Counted from the first letter of the stretch, positions 1 to 51,736 are shown. The stretch: DNA of 64,000 nt from Protula sp. h YS-2021 (GCA_949752745.1 OX457026.1:31396411-31460410), one strand, 5' to 3'. A program made the numbers and translations. Notes: a model not told the origin generated them from the letters alone.

Positions 1-189
1 TTTGAAAAATAGTTTACACACAGAGACAACAAATTCCCCACAAGTGATGAGTATTACTCAACGACCATAGTCGGCTGGACTAAAACCGATTGGCATTTAC
101 AGAAGCAAAGATAGAAATTTCTGAAACTTTACACCCAAATTGTCCAAGTTTTAACTCGACATATTTTAAATTGCATTAAATATTTCCAC

Positions 190-37815
<37,626 letters not shown>

Positions 37816-37892
37816 GGTATTTTAAAATCAGCATTATCAATAACACATAATATCCACAATTAACGATTTTATCCAGAATTAAAGTGATTAGA

Positions 37893-37899
37893 TTTTATG
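37893..37899 (-). promoter_or_regulatory. Weak candidate TATA-like element of the lipoprotein gene
   Basis: CATAAAA on the minus strand lies about 78 bp upstream of the first ATG. If used, the 5' UTR would be only about 50 nt. No further promoter motif was convincing, and an upstream non-coding exon cannot be excluded. Confidence 0.25.
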
Positions 37900-38332
37900 C
37901 TTTTTACTCCTTGAAAGCGTTTGGCAAAAGAATATGCTATGTGTCCTAGAACATTGTATTATTTGGTTTTTGAACGGGTGAAGTGCATGATTACTCAAGT
38001 GCACTAGTCACTCGGCCAAATGATAACATCACCCGATACGCAAATGAAAACAATGAGCGTACAGCATTGCTTGAACAGAAAAAAAAACTGTTATGATAAA
38101 GAAACTGTGACGAGTTTATGACGATGAACTGTTGTTCAGTTATAATGAAAATCACGTGTAGGTTTTTTTGGGGGGATGTTCGTTATTTTGCTCATGGGCG
38201 TTGTTAACTACAGTATTTTGCTACTGCATCGTTGTTTATCCCAAGGTTTTCCAGGGTCGCTGGTTCCAGGAATCACACCAAGTTTCTGGCAACATCCAAA
38301 AAATAAGCCCTATTAAGTCTTATGGGTAGAAA

Positions 38333-38872
38333 GCCTAATAAACATTGCGAAGTTCTATCACCCTTGGTCAGACATCGCACCTGACGTGGAAGCAATGTGG
38401 GATTTGGGTTGATCATGGAAGTCGAAACGTCTACCTTTCGACGTTGTATAGCCGTCGAATATCCAGCGTCTAAGAACGTTGAGTAAAGGTTGCAAATGGA
38501 AGTCGAAAAGACGTCTGTCTCCCAGCTTCATATGGACGCCAGGGAAATGACGTTGTATGACGTCGAGAAAATGTTAATTCAGAATCGTCGCCAAGACAGC
38601 CACAATCATAATGTCGTCACCGCTCCGTCACAGCTCACCTTCCTGGGGTGATCTGGCCATGCAGGATACGTAGGAAATCGATTTCCGTGAGCGAAAAAAA
38701 AAAACGTGCGCGCTCTTGAAATTCCTCTATTTAATGTCCTCGTTGATCCGGTGTTGAGCTGTGGTCGCAACCAATCACAACCCAAATGGAACCCCGGTTA
38801 ATGTTGTCGTTTGGTCTGGTCGACGTCACAACATCAAATCGACGTTGGAACGGTGTTGGAATGTTTACTGGG
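38333..38872. mobile_element. Family C non-autonomous element, second copy
   Basis: Ends CCTAATAAACATTGCGA and GGAATGTTTACTGGG, a degraded inverted pair matching the 15-kb copy. The interior shares GGTCAGACATCGCACCTGACG, TTGATC and CGACGTTG words. No transposase. Confidence 0.6.
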
Positions 38873-41002
38873 AGGCCACGACTGGTTGACATTTGAACTG
38901 AAGAATTAAAACAAATACATTTTAGCTTACACTACAAATTCGAGGTGACATTCCTAAAAGGTGAACTGCTTCCCCCCCCCCCCCTACCTCCCACCCGCCC
39001 CTATTTTTCATGAATGTGGTGTAACAGTTACAACGTCCTTAACACACTTTAAGCAGTGTTTGAATAGGACATAGACCTATGACTTTCATCCGCAAAGGGG
39101 GGGGGGGCACCCGTGATTGCATGAAATGAAGCGTCCTTGCACTTTAAAGTGCACATCTGGATACAGATCTAATCGCTAGATTTTGTTTTTCATGCATTGT
39201 CAAAATATATCATTTGATTTCGATATTTTCAGTTGTCACAAACCGGAATGCCCTTGTTTGAACTACATCAATGACAAATTAGACCTGTTTCGCTACCGAG
39301 CAGCGAAATGTACACTTGGGAGCGTAAAATTATCATAATAAAGGCTTTAAAATATAGCATTTTACACACAACTTTGCTAAAAAATAGTGTCACCATACCA
39401 GCTGTATGAACAAATTTTCGAGATAAAAAATCGAACAAATACTTTCAAATGCTCTCAAATCGTCAAAACAAAAGTAATAGCATGCCCTCACAGCCCGCCC
39501 CACATCTCCTCAAACCTAAATGGGCCATCTATTCACAGTTTTATTACTACTTTCATGTGAAAACTGTATAAGAAATAGTATTTATGCAAAGCTTACAGAC
39601 AGACGGACAGGCGACAGAGGTCACACCATGGGTATGGATCATGTGTGTCGAAGGCCACCTGTGCTAAAAAGTAAGGGAATTTTCTGCAAACACAACTGTA
39701 TTAATTTTTAATGATATTGACTAAAAGCACAACAAAGTTCTGACAAAGTTATGAAGTAAACTGTTTTTATACTGTCGTCCAAAACCTTTTCATCAGCGAG
39801 CCACCGAAAAAAAAAAGGAAAAAGAGAAACTTTCGTTATGTCTACCAAGACAATGACTCCTTGGGACTGAAAATCCGTTCTATGAGTGCAGTAACGTGCG
39901 TTTCAGCCGTGCATGTATTATATATATTTATGATTTCAAGCCGTCCTGTGAACACAAAAATAAACACGCAGGTGGGATTTTTATAAATTTCTTGTACCGC
40001 CAATGTTTAATTAATATATGTACAATCCAAATTTAGGGATCCTTTTTTGTTTTGTTTTTTTTTTTTTTTTTGCTTTTTATGAAAAGCCATGGACATGCGC
40101 GGTAACTAATTGGTACTTAAGCCTCCCCCCCCCCGTACACATATATCCACCCCGGAATTCGGAACACCTCAGTTCCGTGCACCTTGTGGTCGTATTCCCG
40201 GATTTCCATGGCACACAGTAGAAGTAATCTTATGTCACACCTTCATTATTTTGAACTGAAGAAAATCAGTTTTTTTTTAACTGAAAATTTTTAATGTTCG
40301 TTCTTAAAATCAGAACAGTTTCTTCCAGGAGTAGGGAGGTTACTTCACATCAAGGGGTTTTGTTGGCTCTGCTAATGTAATAAATTTTTGTCTTTTAACT
40401 GTTGAACCAGTCAGAGCGAGAAGTTACATGAGTAGCTACTGCATAACATATAGTAAATAATGCTACAAGTTAATACTAATAGCAAAAATAATACCTTTTA
40501 GTATTTAAATTATAGAAAAAAGTTTTATTTCACAGTAGCTATAGTTTATTTTCTAGCTGTGCTTATCTTTTGTCTCTTCTCACGAGTTTTCGCACCTGTG
40601 TTTTCGCACTTGTGTTTTCGCACCTGTGTTTTCCCTCTTGTCGCACTTGTGTTTGCATCTCACATTCAAGCTACCCCCCCCCCCCCGACCCCACCGCCGC
40701 CTTCCCTTATATCTTATCATTTTGGATATGATACAGCCTACGAAAGTTGTTGTGCAAAACCTGAATCCATCACAAACAAGTAGTTTTTTATACCAAAGAT
40801 GATGCGCATGAAAAAGCTCTGCTTTGTTGCTGTCATAGAATAGTCCCACTTAGAACATGTGGGTCAGAATTTTCCAAAAATAACAAGTTGAAATATGCAT
40901 TATTTTTAAGTAAAAAAGACTGTAGCCTCTGATAAACTTGTGAAACAAGAATAACAACAAGGATCTGACAAAACGTAACAGCGATCCCATTGCCTTATCT
41001 AA

Positions 41003-41523
41003 CTAGAACCTCATTTCGCTAGCGAAATGTTAAACACTTGACAAAAATTAAAACGCAAAAATACTTCCTTCAATAAATTATTTCTTGAATAATATATTGC
41101 AAACAACACAGCTTGAATACGTCTTATAAGCCGAGTAGTGTTTGGTTTCTGTTGACTTAAGGTTTTATTGACTGATCTAGCATACGCCTTGTTATCTATT
41201 TACGCAGTGAGAGCTCGCACAAAGCTCACTGAGCAACTGTGTGTGATGTGGGTTAAATGCTACGCATTTACTTGCAAAAATACACTCTTTTTACATGGAG
41301 TTTTAACAAAGAAAACGAAATCAAAGACGAAAATAAAAAGTGACATGCACATGTTCAGATCAAGCTCTTCATAAGTCCCAAGTTTCATGGTCGTAGGGCC
41401 TATAGTGTCAGAGGAGAAGAAGACACAAAAAATCGGAAAAAGTGTCAAGAAGAAAAAAAAGGACGAATTTTGATCGCACAAATTCATATAACCCTTGCAA
41501 GCCAAAGGCTTGTCAAGTGTTAA
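41003..41523 (+). repeat. Interspersed repeat family B, copy 4
   Basis: Best-preserved copy. It begins CTAGAACCTCATTTCGCTAG, where CATTTCGCTAGCGAAATG is a perfect 18-bp palindrome. It carries ACACTTGACAA inside the left end and TTGTCAAGTGTTAA at the right end, a short subterminal inverted pair. The only copy of the four outside the lipoprotein introns. Confidence 0.85.
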
Positions 41524-41589
41524 ATTACCTGAGCATTGAGACAAAAACTGGAGTGATCGTCCGACCCCAGGCCACTGTATGCCACCGAC

Positions 41590-41790
41590 AGGTAATGTTT
41601 TGCACACCTTGTTGTTACCCCTAGTGTGCTCATTTTGAAATAATATCCCCTTTTTAACCAAGCGAGGAGTGAAATTTCGAAGTAACCCCCTGTTTGCACG
41701 AAACGCGGAGTACTGAAGGAAAATTATCTCGTTTTTTAACGAAATTGATACTCCGCGTGGACCGCGTCTTACCTCAAAATTACCCCTTTT
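41590..41790 (+). repeat. Interspersed repeat family A, copy 4
   Basis: Shares AAACGCGGAGTACTGAAGG and GATACTCCGCGTGGACCGCG with the right half of copy 1. It is followed by a T-run and, at 41899, by a TACAGTGGAACCTCGGAAAA end resembling the MITE at 42.6 kb. Confidence 0.6.
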
Positions 41791-42635
41791 CTTGGTTTTT
41801 CTTCTTTTTTTTTTTTTTTTTGCACACCCATGGTAACACAGTTAACACCAGGTGGACCCCCGGCATATTTGTACAGCCGATAATCTGCTCCCACCCAGTA
41901 CAGTGGAACCTCGGAAAACCGGACAGTGGTGGGACTGGCAATATTTTTCCGGTATTTCGATTTGTCCGGATTTTCGAGTATTTGTATTTTTAACTCAGTT
42001 TGTGATGCTGTAAAATTAAAATACGTGTAACCCTGGATGAATGAATTTCTTGATAAACCTGAATCAGTGTCACATATATCTAATAACTCTACTGGCAAAT
42101 AATTAGCACAATCTATATAGATATGCATTAGATTTTAGTAAAGAACTGTTTAATTGCTGTCTATTTTTTTCTTTAAATTCATGTCTGTCTGGAGCATCAA
42201 GAGATTAAGTAGTCCCAACCCGACCCTAGTGCAGTATCCAGTGGCAAAAGGATTAGAGCGGGCAAGACTAACTCAGAGGGAAACCAATACAGTGAAAGAT
42301 TAGGCACTAAGCGACAGTAATGGAATATGCCTTTAGAAATTCTTTGTAAATTTCCAACGTGAATGAACTCTGGAAAGGTTATAACCAAAATGAATCAAAT
42401 AATTAAACGGACCATCAAGAGATAAAGTACATGCCGATTCGCCCCCCCCCCTCCAAATGAGGTACTTAGTGGCTTAAAGGACTACTTCTTGACACTTTTA
42501 GTCAATAGTGATGTAAACACAGAGGCACATCTCGCAATTTGCCAGACTGCATATCATACAATACATAAACATGCTGGGTGCCTAAGATAAATATTCACCC
42601 CTTATTAGGATAGTCCTTTATTTTGAATATTTTTA

Positions 42636-42818
42636 TACAGCAAAACCTTAATTTGGGACTGGAAATGTCCGGTATTCGGAATTCCGAGGTGTCCGCTTTT
42701 CCAAGGTTTCTTTATTACAAAAGTCTATGGGAATTTAAACGGGACTGAAAAAAGCTGTCCGGTTTAGTAAGATGTCCGATGTATCGAGGTTTGCCCGAAC
42801 TGAGGTTTTACTGCAGTA
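42636..42818. mobile_element. Short MITE-like element with Tigger/mariner-like inverted ends
   Basis: The left end CAGCAAAACCTTAATT and the right end (reverse) CAGTAAAACCTCAGTT are inverted repeats of the CAGTnAAACCTCG type known from pogo/Tigger-like transposons. The interior is about 150 bp with repeated GTCCGG words and no coding capacity. TA precedes the left end. A solo end of the same type lies at about 41899. Confidence 0.55.
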
Positions 42819-45800
42819 TTTTTCTAAATAAAATTATGTTTTGCTTCCCAAACAGCTTAGTAAATATTCTACTTGACTTAGTAAGTAGGCTACTTGACAT
42901 ACAAGATTAGGCTTTTCACTTCACTTACACTCTTTCCTTTTTCATTTGGAAGTTTTCTTTGTCTTTAATTCATTTGCTTTACTCATATGACACAAGTTGT
43001 GACATACAGTAGTTTATTTAGCCTTGAAATATGGTTGGTGATTTTTCTATTGTCTTTAGCGTGTTTTCTGTTATGCTATATTTCAATCTGGTATAAGAAT
43101 GGTGTATCATTGAATTTCTTCGCTAGACCACACGATTTCTTACTCAAAGATAGGGGATCCTTGGTTTAGTAAGTACTCAGTTAACTGGGTATTATGGGAT
43201 CTACAATGCTAGAAATTAATAATATAGCATCAACGGTTCGTGAAACACGCCGTACAACATCGCAAAATAATTGCAATTGACGTCCACAGTAATCAATATA
43301 CAGTGCTGTGAAAACGTGTGAGATGTTTTGTTTAGTACCCTGGTATACTATGACTATAAGTTCCTCCATAGCAAACTGTATGTTAAAGAGGAATGCGGCT
43401 ATCTCTGAGCCATCTAGTGAGTGAATTTAGAATCAGGATCACAATTTTCAAATTGTGTATAAACTGAAATGTTAAATTTTCTGCTATCAGTCGTGGGGCG
43501 CCAAAATTATATCCTTTGCAAAGTTATTGGGTAATCAGAGTTCAAAAATCATTTTACTGGCCACCCAATTTGTTTGACAACATTAGAACTGACTGGATCA
43601 CAAAGCAGCGCCAATGTCAGACAACGGTGTGCTCGGTTCAGTAATGAGAAAAAAGGTGGGTCAGGGCAACAATCTGTGGACTTTTCCACCAAATGATTTT
43701 TTTTCGAACCCTGTTGCCTATAAGCCTGGAGTAGAGAAGCTTGAAAGTGTGTATTGATATCTCTTGAAATTTGGGCGGGTAATGGTTGTATATGTCATGA
43801 GTGGGAGATTATGGGAGATTTCCCTTTAAATTGTTGTTTAATCATTTGGCCATACAGAAATTGTAAAATGCGGAAATCCGTCCTCAACTGTCGTCGCTGT
43901 GCTTGGTTAAAGACACAAGACTCGGAAGGTTAATAAATTCTACGGTAAGTGTTTGTTGTTTATCTTTATTAATTAATCAAATAGTTATTGGATTAGTATT
44001 GCTTCAACATTATTATTCAAGAATCGAATGCCTTACCACAAGGGAAAATCAATAACTGCATTGCATCCATGTTAACTCGTGCATCGCACAACAAGGATAT
44101 TACACGAGATATTGACAGTTTTTGAGATTTTAAAATGTCCACACGTGCATTTGTGAGATCACAGCAATAAAAGTAACCGGTGAAAATTTGTGAATTTTGT
44201 TTACCTGTGTTGCCAAATGAACACTATTTTCTTACATATAATTTTGTTTTGATCAAAGTGACAGCAAAGTGTAAAAAAATGATCCCAAACTGAATATTCT
44301 ACTTTTTTTACAGCACTGTATTAATCAATAAAGTTGACTCGAGTTCTTGTCAAATAAACCAGAATTGCCAGATGTCGAGTTTAAACAGCGTCGTGTAGTA
44401 CAGAAATTACTTTGACTTAAAAAGATGCTAGAAGGTTGTTTTGGTGTGGGCAGTTCAACAAAATATCCAGGTTTGTTCTGAGGACGATTTCACTATACCT
44501 TTCAAAGACATCCAAACAAGGTAGTTGAGTTATCGGGAATGCAGCCTCTGATGTCAGGTTGCCCTGACCTACTAGAGTTGTTATACCTTAGTGCACGCTT
44601 TGTTGTGGGAATAAATAACATGAAAACCAGTGCGCAGTGCAAACGTGACGTGACTTTAAGGGGAAATCACCGAAAGAATATCAAACTATTTAAAATAAAT
44701 CTTAAGTGGAAATGCAAAAAGATGCGAAAATTAAAGCTGATTTTGTGGTTGAGGCGGTGATGTCGACAGTAATGTTTTAACTGTTAAAGAACGGTTAAAT
44801 AAAAACGACTCTTAGAATACTTACTTAACAAATTTTGTGGAGAAACAACTTATTTCATTAGTGATTTTGGATGGTGTGGTCATAGCCATACCAATTAACA
44901 ACGAGCTATTGTCGGAGATACACCATTATTTACGCCTTTTGCTTTATAGAAGAACGTAGAAAATATGTTGTCAACATTTATGGCCAGTAGATATACAAAG
45001 GCCGTGGACCTTTACATAAAAATGAAGTATTTTCTCGAGTGTTTTTGGCAACAAACTGCTTCATTGAGCTTACTTGTATCATTTATTATCTTGCGGGATA
45101 GCCAAAATAACAATGTCTACTTACCAATGATGATATTTTACCAAATATAGTGATCTCAATATAAAGCAAATTTGTAGTTTTGTGTCGTTTCTCTAAAATT
45201 GTGTACTTTTTACTACCCCTGCACTTATTAACGAAAAGCGGACAGAATCAGATCAGTAAATGCAATAGAATTTTGAGATAGAATATTGCCCCTCAAATAC
45301 AATTAATGTTTAAAATACAGTTTGAATTCCTTTCTACTAGAATGAGAACAACAAATATCTCCCACCACACACACAAGACCAATTTGGCTCAATTTTCTTC
45401 GGCTTGGTTGATCTAATTTAAAATTCTCAAAATATTTTATTTTTTTCCGCTGGCATTATGTCCATCTGAAAATGAAAATAAAAACTTTTAACAATTCTTA
45501 CCACAGACATAACATTACTGCTTTGAGTAAAGAAGTGAGTGGCAAGCATTGAATCTTAACATTATATTTTGCTTTATGGTGCTATTGAATTTATATCTTA
45601 GTTGACAGTGTATAGAACAAATTCTCTAAGCATTTTTAATACATTCACGCATTTAAATCATATGAAATAACGGTATTGGATTTAATAATGCAATCACTTC
45701 GCTTTAGACAGAAACACGCAGTGCAAGTTAGCTAAGTACAGACACTTTTATACTTTTATATGCAAAGCAGTGTAATGCAAATATGTGAACTTAAGTGCAA

Positions 45801-47039
45801 GAACGTAACCACGTAACATTTGAGAGTAAAATAAGGTGTTGTATATTTCTAATTACAAGACAACTTACAAATATATCAAAAGAAGGTTACAAAAACGACT
45901 CAGCTTCTCTTAAGTTTATCTGTAATAAAGGTTACTTTATTTAGTTAAAGCTCAGTGCATTTATTTTTATTTTGCTTTTAACAATATAATCTTCTTGCTA
46001 CATTTTTGCATGGTTTGTGACTTTATTAATTGTTTATACCAATGAAGAAAAACACGTGTTATGAGATCATATGCCGATGCAAAAACAGAAAAACAATTTG
46101 TTAGTCAAGCACAAGAGTGCGGTGACACAATTTACTAAATATTATGCAAATTAACATTTATTATAAAGATACTTTAGATTAAGATCAAAAATCACCTAAA
46201 TTCAAGACTTAGATAAGATTATAATTATAATTAAAATTATGACAGGTTCTGCTTGACCTAAGTTGCTCCGTCATTCTCGGCACCTCTCGACTTTTCGCTT
46301 AACTTTCTGCACTAGCTTTTCTGTACTAAAATATTTTAATTAAACCTTGACTTAGCTTTTTATCTGGTATCAGTCAAACTTGTCAGTCAAAATTTTGAAA
46401 AAAAATCAGCTTTATGTAAGTACCATTAATAAGTATTACTGGGTAAAGCTTACAATATACAGGAATTGCCCAGCAATCTGCTTATAATTAAGCTTAAGGT
46501 TATTTTCCCCTCCATTTGAGTCGTAATTGTTTCATTATAACAGATAAATTGAAAAAATGCATGCATTTTCATAATGGAATGCTTTCGGAAAATAATTGTA
46601 TTTTGTTATTTATGATGTTTTTATATTTTTATACTCTAAGGTATGATAAGAAAATGGTCTAGCAAGTTATAGCTTATCTTGAGTTAATATTTGCAACACC
46701 ATGTACTTTTTGAGTCCCTTATTGCACCAGTAAACTTGTGCCATTCAAGAAAAAAAGAAGTAACGTATTTCACATGTTGTATCACAAGAAGAAGTAAGGG
46801 TTAAATATGGCGAATAATTGCTTTTCCGACCTTTTTATAAAAGAAATACAACATTTCCAAATAAAAACATTTATGGACTTCATGGTGAAGACGAGATGTT
46901 ATACGTAAAGTTAAACATCATTTGTTGTTTCTCATCTATACACTAGAACCACTGAGAAATGTCTCTAAATAATTTGAGACAACACAGGCTGAATGATAAT
47001 TTGACCGTTTCAAAATGTTTCCAATCAGCGTAGTTTGAC
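42819..47039. other. Intergenic AT-rich DNA, no recognised feature
   Basis: Long AT-rich stretch. Open frames are short (at most 73 codons) with no recognisable domain. I see no RNA gene. Confidence 0.5.
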
Positions 47040-47215
47040 ACAGGTTATATGCAACAATATTTTCAGAATGTTCACAATCATTCGAGTTGGCTACAGTTTA
47101 TTTGCAACAATATTTTCAAAATGTTCACAATCAGTGGAGTTGACTACAGTTTATTTGCAACAATATTTTCAGAATGTTCACAATCAGTGGAGTTGGTGTA
47201 GTTTATTACAATAAT
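47040..47215 (+). repeat. 53-bp tandem repeat, about 3.3 copies
   Basis: Units start at 47064, 47117 and 47170 (CAGAATGTTCACAATCA, then GTGGAGTTG, then CTACAGTTTATTTGCAACA). The last unit is truncated. Confidence 0.85.
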
Positions 47216-50200
47216 ATTTTTAGAAATTGCTGTAGTTTGCTGCAAATTATTGCAATAGTACAGCACATTCGAGTATCAAACCGTAAGGCTTTTAAATATG
47301 TGCCATGCCATTCTTTGACTTTGACTTGCAGGTTTAACTGTTTAGCCATAGAGTCGTCAGTGATATCATTTCCAAGCTGCGCTACATCTATTAGTCTGCT
47401 ATTTATGTAGGAAATTTGTTCTGTGGAAATGAACTAGCATTATATTTTGATAATGTTTTTAACTGTTTTGGAGAATACAGTTTAGTAAAATAAAAATTAT
47501 AAACCACCATGTGAATAAATGATAAAAATGAAAATATGATACATCAGGTAATTTGCTTAGCGCTGTAGCTATTATGCCGTAAAATGACGCTAACAATTGC
47601 AATTGTGTAGGTTCATATTCGGAGCCTTTCGCCGTCATTAGTTTGAATTTGTTGCAGATGAAACGGGCGTGTTGAACGAGTAATCCCTCTAATTCCCCAA
47701 ATTTAAAACGCATTTAAGTTCAGACTAGGATCAAATTTTAGATAAGAAGTGAGAAAAATAGTACTGAGTTCACAGCTTTGTAGAACATTGAATATTTTAA
47801 ATAGTTATTGCTTACTAATGTAGTCATATTTGGTTTCTAATAATGCTGCTTGTACTAATAATAAGCAACAATAACGGATGTTTGAAGTGTGTTTGCTTGA
47901 CATGTTATATTTCAGGTTCACTCGATTCCCATCCCCGAGAGGTGTCCCGCCCCGCATCGCTCCGTACCTGCCCCGAAGTGCGACAGGGTACCCGGTCTAT
48001 CTTATTCCCGAATAAAGTTTACTTCCTCGCAGCTTTAGGCCGGGCAGATATGTCGACCAGCAAAGGAACAGTTTACTAGTGTTCGTCTTTTTCAGTAACG
48101 TAATTAGGCATCAACCATCGAATGAACGAATGCAAGCAAGCAGTGAATTTTCAACTGATCCCTGTGGTTCATCGCTTTGGAGCATTGTTTGATGGTTCGA
48201 CCGATTTACACTAATCATGGCAATTTCATGCTTTCTGAGAATGGCTCAAACATAAAATTTGCATTCCAATACATTGTTATATACATGGCATAAAACGAGT
48301 AATAATTAGTCACATATGAAGAGTCTTTTCTCTTGTATAACCAAAATAGAGTCGTTCGAAGATTGGTACAAAAGAGAAATTAGATGAAAACATCTATCGC
48401 CTAGGACTTGTAATCATTATTGGAGATTGTGAAATATGTAAAATGCTTACCCATTATATGAAGTTACCTATACTTGGTCAAATAGTCTGTATTGTTAAAC
48501 TAAGCGTAAAACTTAGCACTTATATTATAGCTGAAATCCTTTCACTGTTAAAATATGCAGCTTGCATATCAGAAATCGGAATGAAACTGTGAAATAAGCT
48601 ATAAAGGAGAGTTTTATCAAAAGAGAATTGAGGTTGGCATGTTCTAAAGCATTGTGAAGTACAAGACAAAATCACACGCGCAATGTTAAGATTTCTAAAG
48701 ACTAAAGACATTTGCTCAGATTTATTTTCACTTCGTTTCTGACTTCGCTGGCAGTGTTTCGGAAGGCTCCAGACCTTCTTCGCCTGATGAATATGACAGT
48801 ATATGTGAGTTCAAGTGCATACAAGCTTTGGTATTGTTTTGGTTCTGTGTTCCACTTTAGTAGCAATTGTAATAACCAGGAAATCCAAGAAATTAGTTTG
48901 GTGTTATTGTTATAAAATGGCTTTTAAAAAAATGTTTATAAATCAAGTGGCTGTTTTTATTACTTTGGACAGCATGTATAAGGATCTCTTTGGCACCCAT
49001 TGCTCATAACTCGTATTAACCTATCTTATTCCAGGTTTCATATAAAATTATATTGCTATTCGTAAGCGCTTTTAGGCAATTAGCTTGTATATAGCTCTTT
49101 AATTTTAAAGGAATGTTGTAAATTACGTCTCTTGAATCTTTAAAATTCTTTGTTTGATGAAAGTTGTGACCCAGATATCTTCATTCATAAATGTCACTTA
49201 AAGCTCCTTTGAGTAGAATCCTATTTTTGCCACTGTAATAAGCTCACGTAACTTTTATTGTAATGTCTGCCAAGCTTATAAAATGCAAAACTTTTTGTAG
49301 GAGAGGCAGTTGATCAGAACGTGTTAAGTAAGCATAACATATTCACGCCAGCTGATCTCAAGGGGGTTAAGTATGCTGATCAAACCAGTGCCGGTTTTTC
49401 TGAACGCGTTGAAATGGTACTTGTAATTTATGCCAGTTGAACAGAATCCGAGCACCTGTTAAGAGCAGGGGTAAAATGAATGAAATATTAGTAAAATACG
49501 AGGAATACCTCTAGAACAATCAGGAATTAAATAAATAAAATTAAATGCTATAAATAACAGAAGAATTAGACCTCAGTTACTTACGAGAAATCTACAAGAA
49601 GATAATAGGTATATTCGAGGGTGTATCAGTCGATCTGTCATCCGATTTTTCACACACTATCAGATGAATTCCATGTATTTCCATTTACTTGTGTTTTTCC
49701 TTAATTTCCTCTTGACTTGGTTCTACGATACACAAAAACTGAACATGGTCTTGTGTATCTTTCTATAGTTTCGTTCTGTACACTTATATCGCTACAGTTA
49801 TAAGGGTGTTATAATACAGAGTGAACAGAAATGTATTGTTTCTTAGTGCGGTTGACTTACAGTTTAAATGTATTCAAGTTTTCATCGATTCATTTCTATT
49901 ATTAAAATCGCACCATCCGCAAATCGAAAGAGTGGACCACTTTTTCCAGTCCCAAATATCACTATGAACCCCGAAAATAGAACAGATCACGACGCAAACA
50001 AAGCACACATTGGCGTTCGATGCTTGTAACTGAAGTGGCTCGATGTTATGTACCTGAAAGGCTTGCGTGATCAGAAAAATCAAAGGGAACCTTTTTGCAA
50101 AGTATCGTTTTAATACAGAAGTTTTAAAAGGCACTTTTCAACTGCATAACTGTGATGTGAGCCCTGCAGTCAGCTACATAATTTCTCTCTTAGGTGATTT

Positions 50201-51238
50201 CCTCACGGGAAAAAGTTTCTCAAAGCAGATTTTTCCAAACAACTTTTGCATTAAATACAATTGGTAATCAGCTACTATATTGATTGCAATATGAGTAACA
50301 CAGAATACGTTTACAAAATAATTGCCGTTAAAATAAGACATTTATTGTATGATTGCTCACCAGTTCGTTCTAAGTGAAAACATGTTTCTTTTTTGCAGGT
50401 TATGATTAAACAGTACCCCATTTAATGTCTATTTTACTATTTGTAATAGATATAAGAGATATAAAACTTAAAAAGGTGTTTAATTTATCAATTATCAAAC
50501 GAGTATATTTTGATAGATAATTATGAACCCGTCTACTGTTAAACGCCAGAAACTGGACAAGTCGAACAACTTTCGCTTAGTCCCAATAGTGGTTCAATTT
50601 CCAGGTTTCTGATTAATATATATATTATTATCTAGATTATTATATTGCGATATAGTCGATACGAGATTGTCGTTTGGGACCGAGCTTAATGTTCGTGTCT
50701 TTCACTGTATAATTCAGAGAATCTGCATATATTGTAACTGAAAGCAGCAGCATTGGAGCAGGCGCTGTACTCGACAGTGATATTTTTGCTGTTGACTGGC
50801 TTTGCTATCACTGGAAATCTATGCTATGCCCGATATGAGCGATGCACACATAAATACATAGCAATTAACAGCGGTTTACTTATCATTGGAAAGTTTTAAA
50901 AAATGGGCAATAAATAACAAGTTGACCGACAGCATTTCGAGACTTTAAGATCTGTCTTATCTGCGTTGTCACATGTCAACAAAGAGCAATCGCCTTGTTA
51001 TCCCAGGTGTGGTCAGAGAAACAGTGCTTTTGGTTATGGAAATTACCCGCCTCAGACATTCTGTGTTTTCGGAAAAAACCTATCTAGCCTTTTCCGCTCA
51101 TATAAACCCGAACACATTGGAAAATAATTATTTATTGAAATCACTCCTGAAAGGTAACCTTAGATTCGCAGTGGGATACTTTCTTTGCAAAATATCTTTA
51201 GGCTATTAATCTTTTAACTCCTTTTCATGTTTGTTTTA
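47216..51238. other. Intergenic DNA, no gene recognised
   Basis: Mostly AT-rich. A short GC-rich island at about 47917-48030 (GGTTCACTCGATTCCC, then CCCGAATAAAG) looks like a repeat fragment. An 84-codon frame (47459-47713, minus) has no recognised domain. No splice-supported exon was found. Confidence 0.45.
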
Positions 51239-51736
51239 GGCGGCATGTCTCGCAGGCTTTTTACTTTCCTGCGACAATCTACTTTGTTAACTAGGATTCA
51301 GACTAGTCACGACAAGATTTATGCTTCCGTTATGTGTCTTTTTGAGCTGACGATGCAGTTATTCAGGTTAAATATACAAAACCCTTGGGGATTTTTTCGG
51401 GTTCTCTCTGCGCCTATGCCTTATGTACAAGGCTTCACTCTGTCTCCAGTGGCTGCCCTTCGACTTTATAAATATGCTCCTGATAAAGATAATGTTTTGC
51501 TTTTTTCGATTAGGTAAGAAAATACAGCCACCCCTTACCCATGCCATTCTTGAAGAAATATCTGGTCTAGACCCTTCTAAATGCAGTGGACACAGGCTGA
51601 GGCGTGCCGAAGTCTCTTTTGCCTTCAGCTGAAACCTCGCGCCCTAAGTCATTACATCGCATGGGAGGGGACTAGTCTTCGGACTGCTATATGTGCTATA
51701 CCGATGAACCCCAGGTGTTGCGTTTAAAATATGCAC
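51239..51736 (+). pseudogene. Decayed tyrosine recombinase fragment (DIRS-type)
   Basis: A conceptual product in broken frames matches the catalytic end of tyrosine recombinases from DIRS-like retroelements: LFTFLRQSTLL, SPVAALRLYK, then after a frameshift near 51510 EEISGLDPSKCSGHRLRRAEVSFAF, matching the usual 'F-S-G-H-S-F-R-R-G-G-A-x-F-A-F' core. A further frame change gives GGD-stop-SSDCYMCY, where the stop replaces the Trp of the common GDW-SSD-CY-x-x-Y motif. At least two frameshifts and a stop make it non-functional. No reverse transcriptase was found nearby. Confidence 0.65.

Larger units (their letters stand above)
37816..41002. other. Intergenic region upstream of the lipoprotein gene
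   Basis: Holds the putative promoter of the lipoprotein gene, a family C element, C-runs near 38965 and G-runs near 39100, a T-run near 40060 and a family A scrap at 40080-40135. No coding sequence was recognised. Confidence 0.6.

Noticed and set aside
47459..47713. 84-codon frame resembling a small protein
   Set aside because: No recognised domain, ends in a hydrophobic AT-rich run, and no splice or promoter support.
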